DNA from: Methanocorpusculum sp.
GTDB taxonomy: Archaea > Halobacteriota > Methanomicrobia > Methanomicrobiales > Methanocorpusculaceae
Reading direction: 5' to 3'
NCBI GenBank assembly: GCA_029987395.1
Contig: DALTVX010000008.1
Coordinates: forward strand, 1-22,924
DNA: 22,924 bases
The notes under the pieces were generated by a model. The model saw nothing but the letters and a program-made list of their open reading frames with translations, made no database searches and had not been told where the DNA came from. Positions 17,101-22,924 of the stretch are shown here, piece after piece (positions within the stretch are counted from its first letter, which is position 1; each line of letters starts with the position of its first letter). A program made the translations under genes and the position numbers.

Positions 17101-17736
17101 CTCTTCAAAGCACTTAGAATACTTCTCAAAGAATTCCATTGTAACTTTTTCAACATGGAATACTTCCTCTAAATCAGCCAGAGATGGATAAAAAGTAGTT
17201 TCAAGAATGAGAGGACTAAATCTTGTCATGCATGTATGACTCGGTTCGTGTTTTCCCACTAAAAATGAAGACCGTTTTGCAGATGTCAAATTTTCATAAA
17301 CACAGATTCCCTTTTCATCACACTTTAGTTCAGACTCGAATTTTACTAACGATAAACGCCAGTCTTCAGGATCATCACCATAGAAGGCTATCAATGCAGC
17401 ATCTCCTGCATTAATTCTAGTTACTTTTCCTCTGAGAAGTTCAGCAGCAAAATTTCTTTGCATCACACGAGCTCGATCGCGTGCCGTTGACCGTCTCAAA
17501 CGAACTGAGACAACAAGTATCTGTTTCTTTTCTGGATCGGTATATCTTCCGAAATACTGATAACTTTCAATGTGATCTTTGAACATCTTACCGGGTTGAA
17601 AACCCGCATTTTCGCCATACTGGTGAAAACTACCTTTTCCATTAAACAGTTCATTGACGAATTTGAGATAACGTGAATCATCATATCCGTTTTGAAAAGT
17701 ATCTATTACTAGTTTATCTGCTTGTTTCTGATCCAT
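14173..17736 (-). CDS. Large Eco57I-type adenine-specific DNA methyltransferase with C-terminal TaqI-like recognition region
   Basis: This 1187-residue protein is a class I SAM-dependent DNA methylase. The SAM-binding motif I DPAVGSGAF is at 486-494 and the N6-adenine catalytic motif NPPY at 764-767. The N-terminal 480 residues contain an unassigned conserved-looking region (about 70-135: LVVSVRLRRSTARDRARVMQ, then AALIAFYGDDPEDWRLSLVK) and a helical part with KGAFYTPRYIVHYIC just ahead of motif I. A charged coiled-coil-like insert lies near 600-680. The last 250 residues (ILQGQDVKRYG; RWGATYWEEFYKNKIAYREIS; LICILNSKIFNKLL) match a TaqI-like target-recognition domain. No PD-(D/E)xK nuclease motif is obvious, so cleavage may come from the PLD domain of its partner, encoded 6 nt upstream. 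The ATG at 17736 is the only sensible start. The gene is AT-richer than its flanks. Confidence 0.92.
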   Translation of the reverse strand: MDQKQADKLVIDTFQNGYDDSRYLKFVNELFNGKGSFHQYGENAGFQPGKMFKDHIESYQYFGRYTDPEKKQILVVSVRLRRSTARDRARVMQRNFAAELLRGKVTRINAGDAALIAFYGDDPEDWRLSLVKFESELKCDEKGICVYENLTSAKRSSFLVGKHEPSHTCMTRFSPLILETTFYPSLADLEEVFHVEKVTMEFFEKYSKCFEELNKSLESALKTDSEVRDEFLTKDIKVEDFSKKLLGQIVFLYFLQKKGWLGVKVDADWGSGPKDFMKQLFEGKIIKYQNFFDDVLEPLFYDGLAIDRRGNNDYSSKFDIRLPFLNGGLFEPMKNYNWSKTHIKLDNDIFKTIIVDTFERYNFTVKEDEPLEREVAVDPEMLGKVFERLLNKGDRKAKGAFYTPRYIVHYICQESLIQYLSKNTDAPYADLKLLIQKGNEMYAATLYQSREATCGKSVDIGIFIPSSIVERADELDTLLRNIKVADPAVGSGAFPVGMMNEIVKARNALTVCFKTGRESKERSAYNLKREAIEHSLYGVDIESSAVDISKLRFWLSLIVDEDNTDEIQPLPNLDQKIMVGNSLIDKYEGIQIFDRETFLKNLNFANPRKQEIEDRIEVLNNERSSFDLGAESERSSIIEREIKKLKEEMTKILSNPKKDISPTLDANYVASVKKFQRGMTEYQLLQKSYFNEQDKRKKNDLCEKLSAKEWEILEDGASSSNNPKLQSKLKSLKDKHSKPFFLWELYFSEVFARENPGFDCVIGNPPYHSLQKLDKEDKKNYGDMGYDTHDATGDIYGLFYEKGYRLLRNNGTLGFITSNTWMRSGFGNKLRAFFAKNTNPLVLLDFAGKNVFKDAMVKVNILLFSKSANQKETCVCKIIDDCSENMSEYIEEVATYQSFNDKGSWVVLSLEEREIKEKIKKIGTPLKDWDIQIYRGILTGYNEAFIIDGKKKDELIAEDPKSAEIIRPILQGQDVKRYGYDNRDLWLLFIPWHFPLQNDPTITGSSEIAEKEFQKQYPAVYNHLLKYKPKLSARNESETGIRYEWYALQRWGATYWEEFYKNKIAYREISDIMNACKVEEGIFVNNKCYIITGESLEYLICILNSKIFNKLLLTDANLTGGKGKGFLNLISIPKLDPNDQKPYLSLYNQMMNTKNEKERIIIDNKIDELVYGLYQLTQDEIKTIEDM

Positions 17737-17742
17737 AGAAAT

Positions 17743-20700
17743 TCACACCCCAAAATATTCTGAAAGAATGACCTCTTTGATTCCAGTAGGTTCAGCTGAG
17801 ACAACTTTCCCTCGTTGGATCATGGAATAATCAATATTCTTTTTTAACTTCATAAATGTCCATCGATAAACTGACATTCCATCCGGCACATCTGTTTTTA
17901 TCTCATTATACGTCTTGTTCGTCGTCTTTTTAGATATAGTTCCGATATCAAGAGCATTCAAAACATCATCGACATACTCTATTTCGTCATCCGTAAATCC
18001 CTCCATATGACTGCGAAGAGCTGAGACTTGTGCTCTAAGTTTAGCAGCATTTCCCAGTTTTGCTCCTCCTTCTGCAAGTTCTGCCAAGAATACATTGTTA
18101 AACGCCTCTTTATTACGTCCAAGGTATTCAAACATCTCCATTGGAAGATGCCCTCCCTTTTCACTTGGTTCTGCTTCCAACAACTTTGCTGCTTTTGCAA
18201 AATCCAATTCGATAGGAGTCGTATTTCTGCATTGGAAAATCTTACGGACCTTTTCCCTTCTAAAAAAGGTGATCAAATTGGCTTCATCCCCTTTTCTTCC
18301 AACACGGACTTTCTTTGGGAGAGATTTGATCCTTTCAAATAGCTCTATATCATTATCGCGAATATCTCTTAACAAAGCCAAGTATTTAAGTTCCGGATCC
18401 TCTTCTTCATCTTCCCCTGTAATGGTTTTTGCACTTTTCAGTTTTCGGAATAGATCATGAGATTTGATCTCTTCATCAGTGAGTAGCTTTGCATCATTTC
18501 CAAGCATCTCAATAAATGCCTCGATTTTTGCGATCGCAAGCTCCTCAAGCCCGATATTATCATTAATTGGTCCGGCAGGGAAGAAGTTGTAGATATATAT
18601 CCAGTCAAACTTAGTATCCACACGATTGATACGCCCAACACGCTGGATCATTCTCGTTGGATTCCAAGGAATATCATAATTCACCACAACATTAGAACGG
18701 TGAAGGTTCACACCTTCAGACATGACCTCGGTTGTAACAAGGATACGAAAATCATCTGCCTGATTTTCTAGCGCTACTTTCCCATCAAAATTGTCAATAA
18801 CCTGCTGCCTGACATTACTTTTGGATGAACCATTGATTGAAAGAACGATCGATCCAAACGTTTTCTCAAGCTCAACAGTCAGATAATCTGCTGTTTCTTT
18901 TGCCTCAGTAAATATCAGGACCTTCTTATCTTTCAGATTTTGGTCACTTCGCATGGTCTTAATAAATTTCTCGAGTTTTGGATCGCCTTTAACTCTGCTC
19001 CACTCGAGTTTCAATTCCTGAAGAACTTGCAGATCATGTTCTAGATCTGGAAGGAACTCAGGTACAAATTCATCCGTGTTATGTGGCTGAACACGCCCCT
19101 CGCTGATCAGACGGTCTATCTTATCAAAATTATCTTCCTCCAATAGGGTCATCAGATTTTTGACTGAACCGTCGTTGGTATAAACAACTCCGCTTCGATA
19201 CATCCCAATGAATTTTTCATATGAGCCGATCATCCGATCCAATGATTTATTAAATGCATAAAAACTGCTTTCAAGCCGCTTTAAAAGCATTACACGCATG
19301 AAGGTGACCATGTTCTTTTGCCCACTTTCCAACTGGATGTCAAGATTTATAAGATACAAAAGGGGTTTGTATCTTGCATACCTAAATTCTTTAACGATCC
19401 GTTCGATAGTGCGATTGAAAATATCATCCGTATTCTCATCAAAATTGTAACATAAGGCAGAAGGATCCGCCACTTCTGGGAAATGAAGACCTCGTTTTTC
19501 CAGATCCTCAGTATAATATTTGGCAATACTTGCTCGTGTTCTTCGAACCATCAAATATTGTAAAATATCTTTTCTGATTTTTTCTGCATTCTCCCGAACG
19601 ACACGCAGGTATTCTTTTTTGTCCGTCTGTCTATCCAGACCATGCAGTTTGCTCTGAAGTTTAGAGAAATATGCTTCCAAGTCACGTGTTTCCGGATTTG
19701 GAAGTGTAGATGCATGAGCGGGTTGAAATAATTTGATTTGAGAGAGAATATCCGCTGGAGAATTGTTCAATGGAGTTGCGGTTACGAGAATGACTTTTTT
19801 ACCAACGCAGAGCTTATACAAATCATCATACATCTGATTGTTTTCATTCCGGAACTTGTGTGACTCATCGATAACAACATATTCATATTTGCTGATATCA
19901 GTTTTTTTAGGAATCTGATCCAGTTTCCCAACAGATTCACAATAAAAATTCGGGACTCTAAATTCTTCTAATACCCTCGGCCAAGAACCAGGATTATTCC
20001 TATCTACAAGAATCGGCGGTGCAAGAACGAGGGCACGGGAATTCAGGGCACGAAGAAGCATAGCGGTGATATAGGTTTTACCAAGACCAACCACGTCTGA
20101 AATGAATACTCCTCCATATTCCAGCAACTTCTGCATTGCATCTGTGACCGCATCCTTCTGATATTGGAGGTCCATATAACCATCAGGCAAATAAATATCT
20201 TGCCGATCCATGTCTTGATTGATCTGTTCCTTAAGATATTCATACAGGAATTTAAGATAAAGCTCGTAAGGAGAGATGTTATTAGAAAGCCAAGTATCGT
20301 TTTGAATTGTGGCAACATAATCTTCAGAAACATCAACTGCATCCTTCCAGAGCTCCTCAAATTTCTTAGAAGCAAAGTCATAATCTCCCCTGTCTTTCAA
20401 TTCCACATTAAATTCAAGATTATTAACAAGTCCTGATTTGGAAAAATTACTCGATCCAGTAATAACTCGTCCATCATCTACAGATCCTTCAGGATAACTC
20501 ATTATGTATAATTTAGCATGTATTTTTGCAGATCGATAAACCCTGATCTTTAGTTTTCCTGACCGTATCCACTCTATAAATAATCTAACTCCTGTTTCCA
20601 CATCATATGTATCATCGGACTTTTCCATCTCATCACGAACAGAGTGTTTATAATGCTCATTTACCTGCCTGTGGGAGAGGAGTTCGATTTTTGTGTCTTC

Positions 20701-20934
20701 ACCAGATTTTGCTTCTTGAATATAGTCATAAGTTTCCTTATCGGTCGAAAGCCCGATAAGAACACGGATTTTTTCTGTTTTTTCTAGAGATTTGGATAAA
20801 GCAGCAAACCCACTTGCATAAAAATACCCGACAAGACAATCAAAAAATTGTGCGTCTTTGGTAAGTTTGTTAAAACGATCAAGAAGGGTAGATCCGCCCT
20901 CATTCGTGAAAAAACGCGTGTCAGAAAAAGACAT
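17743..20934 (-). CDS. PLD-family nuclease fused to SNF2-type helicase/translocase
   Basis: The 1063-residue protein starts with a phospholipase-D-fold domain carrying a single HKD motif: H139-x-K141 (KIHAKLYIMS), then GSSNFSKSG at 160-168 and E178. Single-HKD nucleases usually act as dimers. An SNF2/superfamily 2 motor follows, with GLGKT (283-287), DESH (356-359), TATP (motif III, near 385), SEGVNLHRS (motif V) and QRVGRINR (764-771). A C-terminal region of about 260 residues (from about 800) is of unknown function and might bind the methylase. The architecture predicts ATP-driven DNA translocation coupled to cleavage. It is the first gene of a two-gene operon with the Eco57I-type methylase, so a role in restriction or anti-phage defence is inferred from context; its activity is not known. 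Confidence 0.92.
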   Translation of the reverse strand: MSFSDTRFFTNEGGSTLLDRFNKLTKDAQFFDCLVGYFYASGFAALSKSLEKTEKIRVLIGLSTDKETYDYIQEAKSGEDTKIELLSHRQVNEHYKHSVRDEMEKSDDTYDVETGVRLFIEWIRSGKLKIRVYRSAKIHAKLYIMSYPEGSVDDGRVITGSSNFSKSGLVNNLEFNVELKDRGDYDFASKKFEELWKDAVDVSEDYVATIQNDTWLSNNISPYELYLKFLYEYLKEQINQDMDRQDIYLPDGYMDLQYQKDAVTDAMQKLLEYGGVFISDVVGLGKTYITAMLLRALNSRALVLAPPILVDRNNPGSWPRVLEEFRVPNFYCESVGKLDQIPKKTDISKYEYVVIDESHKFRNENNQMYDDLYKLCVGKKVILVTATPLNNSPADILSQIKLFQPAHASTLPNPETRDLEAYFSKLQSKLHGLDRQTDKKEYLRVVRENAEKIRKDILQYLMVRRTRASIAKYYTEDLEKRGLHFPEVADPSALCYNFDENTDDIFNRTIERIVKEFRYARYKPLLYLINLDIQLESGQKNMVTFMRVMLLKRLESSFYAFNKSLDRMIGSYEKFIGMYRSGVVYTNDGSVKNLMTLLEEDNFDKIDRLISEGRVQPHNTDEFVPEFLPDLEHDLQVLQELKLEWSRVKGDPKLEKFIKTMRSDQNLKDKKVLIFTEAKETADYLTVELEKTFGSIVLSINGSSKSNVRQQVIDNFDGKVALENQADDFRILVTTEVMSEGVNLHRSNVVVNYDIPWNPTRMIQRVGRINRVDTKFDWIYIYNFFPAGPINDNIGLEELAIAKIEAFIEMLGNDAKLLTDEEIKSHDLFRKLKSAKTITGEDEEEDPELKYLALLRDIRDNDIELFERIKSLPKKVRVGRKGDEANLITFFRREKVRKIFQCRNTTPIELDFAKAAKLLEAEPSEKGGHLPMEMFEYLGRNKEAFNNVFLAELAEGGAKLGNAAKLRAQVSALRSHMEGFTDDEIEYVDDVLNALDIGTISKKTTNKTYNEIKTDVPDGMSVYRWTFMKLKKNIDYSMIQRGKVVSAEPTGIKEVILSEYFGV

Positions 20935-20990
20935 AGAATATCAATCAATATGTATGGGTCCACCTTGAATGTATCGAAAGAATAGGGCGC

Positions 20991-21005
20991 TTTTTTAAAT
21001 TTAAG
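20991..21005 (-). promoter_or_regulatory. TATA box of the PLD-helicase/methylase operon
   Basis: The minus strand carries TTAAATTTAAAAAA about 57-71 nt before the ATG at 20934, predicting a start near 20968 and a leader of about 35 nt. No Shine-Dalgarno is near the ATG. The promoter lies between the operon and the repeat block beginning at 21056. Confidence 0.5.
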
Positions 21006-21055
21006 AAAAACATCTAAAGATCCATCACCTATTGGAAAATAAAGAATTGATACCG

Positions 21056-21101
21056 ATAAACAAAATGAGCCGCTGGGGCGGCGAAAGGATTTGCCCGAAC
21101 G
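21056..21101 (+). repeat. 46-bp exact direct repeat, copy 1
   Basis: This begins ATAAACAAAATGAGCCGCTG and ends GATTTGCCCGAACG. It is identical to 21792-21837, and similarity resumes beyond it (CCCGATGAGGGAT; GCAAATCCGATTCTG; CCCGAAGGGCGG). Confidence 0.95.
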
Positions 21102-21399
21102 TTCCCGATGAGGGATGAACCGGTGGGACGATTAGGCCCGCCGAGTTCAAGTGAGGAAGAGCAAATCCGATTCTGGGAGCCCGAAGGGCGGGATTAGCGC
21201 CGATTCGCGGTTGGCTTTATCTCATGTGTCCGGTGACCAACCAACACCCTTATTTTGTAGATATTCGCGCCGATTCAAGCGAGGAAGCGAGGGTCATAGA
21301 CCCGAGTCGGTGAGTAAACCGAAGGTTTGTGAGCGAAGCGAGCCGGAGAGCAAATCTCTGATTTGCGGTTCGCGGTTGGCTTATTCTCATACATCCACA
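21056..21399 (+). repeat. Hairpin-module array, two consecutive units
   Basis: Unit 1 (21056-21231) begins with the 46-bp direct repeat and ends ATTCGCGGTTGGCTTTATCT...TGTCC. Unit 2 (about 21264-21399) contains GGGTC-ATA-GACCC (21291-21303), AAACC-GAA-GGTTT (21316-21328) and GCAAATC-TCT-GATTTGC (21350-21366), and ends TTCGCGGTTGGCTTATTCTC...TCCACA. Both end in the shared tail motif. No gene is supported. Confidence 0.75.
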
Positions 21400-21428
21400 T
21401 CCAGCCAACTCCTTAACAACCCTGATTT

Positions 21429-21454
21429 TAAAGTGGTCAAATTTGACCACTTTA
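21429..21454. repeat. Perfect 26-bp palindrome
   Basis: The half-site TAAAGTGGTCAAA is followed immediately by its exact reverse complement, with no spacer. It may be an operator for a dimeric regulator or a cruciform site. It is isolated between repeat arrays, with no nearby start codon that I trust. Confidence 0.9.
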
Positions 21455-21682
21455 GAATTCAAGCAGGTCTTCCAACAATACACGAAATCAAAGTACACAC
21501 CCAGAAAAAAAGATACCCCTTCCCCCCCCGAATTTTAGGGGAAGGGGCGTGACAGTAAACATTGAAACCAGATTGGAAACAGCTTTCGGCCTACACGGAA
21601 AATGTTACAAACCCGTGCAGATCGTTCGGGCAGGAGAGTCACAAGGCAGTACTCCTGTCCTCACTAACTAGATTCGATCTTA

Positions 21683-21763
21683 GAATATATATACCCCTAA
21701 CCGCGCGGTGCGATAATGCCCCGGGATCGCTGAAAAAGGGGTATGTCAGTGAGAGAGGTGGGT
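21683..21763 (+). repeat. 81-nt TATA-led conserved element, copy A
   Basis: This aligns without gaps to the reverse complement of 22421-22501, identical at 65 of 81 positions by hand count. Shared blocks are a TATA-like run (GAATATATATA), CCCC, the palindrome ACCGCGCGGT, a CGATA/TGCC segment, TGAAAAA and GTCAGTGAGAGAG. Copy A can also form an outer stem TACCCCT/AGGGGTA. It might be a small RNA gene with its own promoter or the end of a mobile element. The rest of 21455-21682 holds only weak local stems. Confidence 0.7.
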
Positions 21764-21791
21764 TACAGAAATTGAAAAAAAACACCAGACC

Positions 21792-22041
21792 ATAAACAAA
21801 ATGAGCCGCTGGGGCGGCGAAAGGATTTGCCCGAACGGTCTCGCAAACCTTCAGTTTGCTCCGCTAAGGTTGTCGACTTCGTCACCAACCCGCTCCCGAT
21901 GAGGGATCGTGAGGAAAAGCAAATCCGATTCTGCTCGCCCGAAGGGCGGATTCGCGCCGATTCAAGCGAGGGTCGAAGACCCGAGTCGGAGAGCAAATCT
22001 CTGATTTGCGGTTCGCGGTTGGTTTTTCTCATACATCCACA
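21792..22041 (+). repeat. Hairpin-module array starting with the second 46-bp direct repeat
   Basis: The exact 46-bp repeat (21792-21837) is followed by modules GCAAACC/AGTTTGC (21843-21859), CGCCC-GAA-GGGCG (21936-21948), GGGTC-GAA-GACCC (21970-21982) and GCAAATC-TCT-GATTTGC (21993-22009). The tail motif TTCGCGGTTGGTTTTTCTCA...TCCAC closes it (22012-22041). No gene is supported. Confidence 0.8.
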
Positions 22042-22086
22042 CCTAACCGTACCCTTCCAGAACTACATATTCAACCTCCTCCCATT

Positions 22087-22289
22087 CCTCCGCCCCTGTC
22101 CCCCTTTTCGTGAATTTCGTTGGCGGGTTGGACGCTGAAAGCGGACGACCTCAGCCGAGCAAATCTTTGATTTGCGTTTTTTGAAAGTTTCGTGTGGGGG
22201 ACGGGGGAGGGTACTTCATAGATTCCACAAGAACATTTTTTTTTATTTTCGTGTTTTCGTTTTTATTTTCGTGAATTTCGTGTGATGGG
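22087..22289. repeat. Right copy of the long inverted repeat, carrying an inserted module block
   Basis: Inverted and in matching order relative to 13925-14077: TCCGCCCCTGTCCCCCTTTT with following CGTGAATTTCGTTG (22089-22121), GGGGGACGGGGGAGGGTAC (22196-22213), and ATTTTCGTGTTTTCG then TTTTCGTGAATTTCGTGTGA (22245-22284). Between the first two blocks sits an extra segment of about 70 bp (22122-22190). It starts with the array end motif GGCGGGTTG and carries CGCT-GAA-AGCG and GCAAATC-TTT-GATTTGC modules (22159-22175), so a repeat unit appears to have entered this copy. Confidence 0.8.
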
Positions 22290-22304
22290 GGATGTGCGAA
22301 GCGT

Positions 22305-22355
22305 AGAATAAATCTCTGATTTGCGAACGCGGTTAAATAATTTCATACATCCACA
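22305..22355 (+). repeat. Module and tail fragment of the hairpin array
   Basis: AAATC-TCT-GATTT followed by GCGAACGCGGTTAAATAATT and ...CATACATCCACAC repeats the array tail. The next bases (22361-22386) repeat CAATACACGAAATC and ...AAGTACAC from 21475-21498 in direct orientation. Confidence 0.65.
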
Positions 22356-22420
22356 CCCACCCAATACACGAAATCGAAGTACACCCAACAAACACAATCA
22401 AAAAATTTGCAATCAAAACA

Positions 22421-22501
22421 CCCCATCTCTCTCACTGACCACCACTTTTTTCACCAAACCCGAGGCACTATCGGACCGCGCGGTTTGGGGTTTATATCTT
22501 C
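22421..22501 (-). repeat. 81-nt TATA-led conserved element, copy B (inverted)
   Basis: Read on the minus strand this matches 21683-21763 over its full length without gaps. The TATA-like run, ACCGCGCGGT palindrome and GTCAGTGAGAGAG block are kept. The outer stem seen in copy A is not preserved here, which argues against that stem being functional. Confidence 0.7.
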
Positions 22502-22718
22502 ACACCTCAACAAATAGTATATTGCGAAGTTCCACTTCGGCCCAGCACAAAAACCACCATAAAAAGAGTGATACAAAACAAACCAACAACGCACCTGCTT
22601 CGAATCAGATCGGCCAAAAGAATTGCTTCTTTTCCCCCTCGATATCGCTTAAATCAAAATAACTTATTTTCATAGATTATCCTGCTTTTTGCCAAATAAT
22701 TCCTCGTTTTTCAAAAAA

Positions 22719-22731
22719 ACATATACTAATA
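22719..22731 (+). promoter_or_regulatory. TATA-like box before the final gene fragment
   Basis: ACATATACTAATA predicts a transcript start near 22750, a few bases before the ATG at 22756, so the transcript would be nearly leaderless. The sequence is close to symmetric and could also serve the minus strand. The gap 22502-22718 holds no supported gene. Confidence 0.4.
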
Positions 22732-22755
22732 TGCATGAAAAACCAATAATTTAGT

Positions 22756-22924
22756 ATGCAGAGGAGGAACAGAAATCCTCTTGAAACTGCTAAAAGTCAA
22801 CCTCTACAAAAGAGGGGAAGTGATGAAAATTTGAAAGAACATTTCAACCTGACCGTCAACAGCTCAGACAAAAAAACGTTCGCCGGATTCACACAAAAGT
22901 ATCCGAAACCACAGACATCCAAAG
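22756..22924 (+). CDS. Start of an unidentified gene, cut by the window edge
   Basis: An open frame runs from ATG 22756 to the end of the window (56 codons). The product is hydrophilic and basic: MQRRNRNPLETAKSQPLQKR, then SDENLKEHFNLTVNSSDKKTFAGF. I recognise no domain. Support comes from the absence of stops and a well-placed TATA box; there is no Shine-Dalgarno ahead of the ATG, consistent with a near-leaderless transcript. The fragment is short enough that it could be chance. Confidence 0.4.
   Translation, partial: MQRRNRNPLETAKSQPLQKRGSDENLKEHFNLTVNSSDKKTFAGFTQKYPKPQTSK

Noticed and set aside
14173..20934. BREX or classical DISARM locus
   Set aside because: The methylase and helicase resemble parts of each, but pglZ, brxC, drmA and drmB are all absent from the window, and the PLD domain is fused to the helicase instead of separate.
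21562..21795. 77-codon frame in the right-hand island
   Set aside because: It has no recognisable domain, and overlaps the conserved 81-nt noncoding element and a T/A-rich end. It is likely chance.
13925..22289. Insertion sequence ends
   Set aside because: The inverted repeats bracket the region, but no transposase or integrase is encoded between them and no target duplication could be identified.

Overview
The window looks like chromosomal DNA of a methanogenic euryarchaeon of the Methanomicrobiales, possibly Methanocorpusculum. The genus is a guess; the order-level call rests on a coenzyme F420:NADP oxidoreductase, an archaeal-type IleRS, a CxxC-x17-CxxC zinc-ribbon protein, a COG1361 surface protein linked to a MacB-like exporter, and A/T-rich TATA boxes about 25-30 nt ahead of likely transcript starts instead of bacterial -35/-10 boxes.

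Bases 1-9500 are a compact housekeeping region. On the minus strand are a TetR-type regulator cut by the window edge and the F420:NADP oxidoreductase npdG. On the plus strand is a three-gene export operon (COG1361 protein, ATPase, FtsX/MacB permease). On the minus strand follows a def-fmt pair, peptide deformylase and Met-tRNA formyltransferase, which is a bacterial initiation pathway and unexpected in an archaeon. A zinc-ribbon gene and ileS then diverge from a shared promoter region. Bases 10524-13277 hold a flavodoxin-NUDIX fusion, a Yip1-like membrane protein and an unidentified six-helix membrane protein.

Bases 14173-20934 are a visibly AT-richer two-gene minus-strand operon: a PLD-nuclease/SNF2-helicase fusion followed by a large Eco57I-type DNA methyltransferase with a TaqI-like C-terminal recognition region. 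It is best read as a restriction or anti-phage system in which nuclease, translocase, methylase and target recognition are split over two chains.

The most unusual material is noncoding. Arrays of short hairpin modules fill 9585-10440, 13339-13927, 21056-21399 and 21792-22355, on both sides of the operon. A near-constant scaffold alternates with inverted repeats whose two arms change together. Two 56-nt blocks (9799-9854 and 10142-10197) have identical scaffold but different, fully compensated hairpin arms. The arrays share end motifs (CAACCCGCC at one end, a GCGGTT...TCTCAT...TCCAC string at the other). The operon is enclosed by a long degenerate inverted repeat (13925-14077 and 22087-22289). 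The right flank also holds a 46-bp exact direct repeat, a perfect 26-bp palindrome and two inverted copies of an 81-nt TATA-led element. A partial gene begins at 22756.
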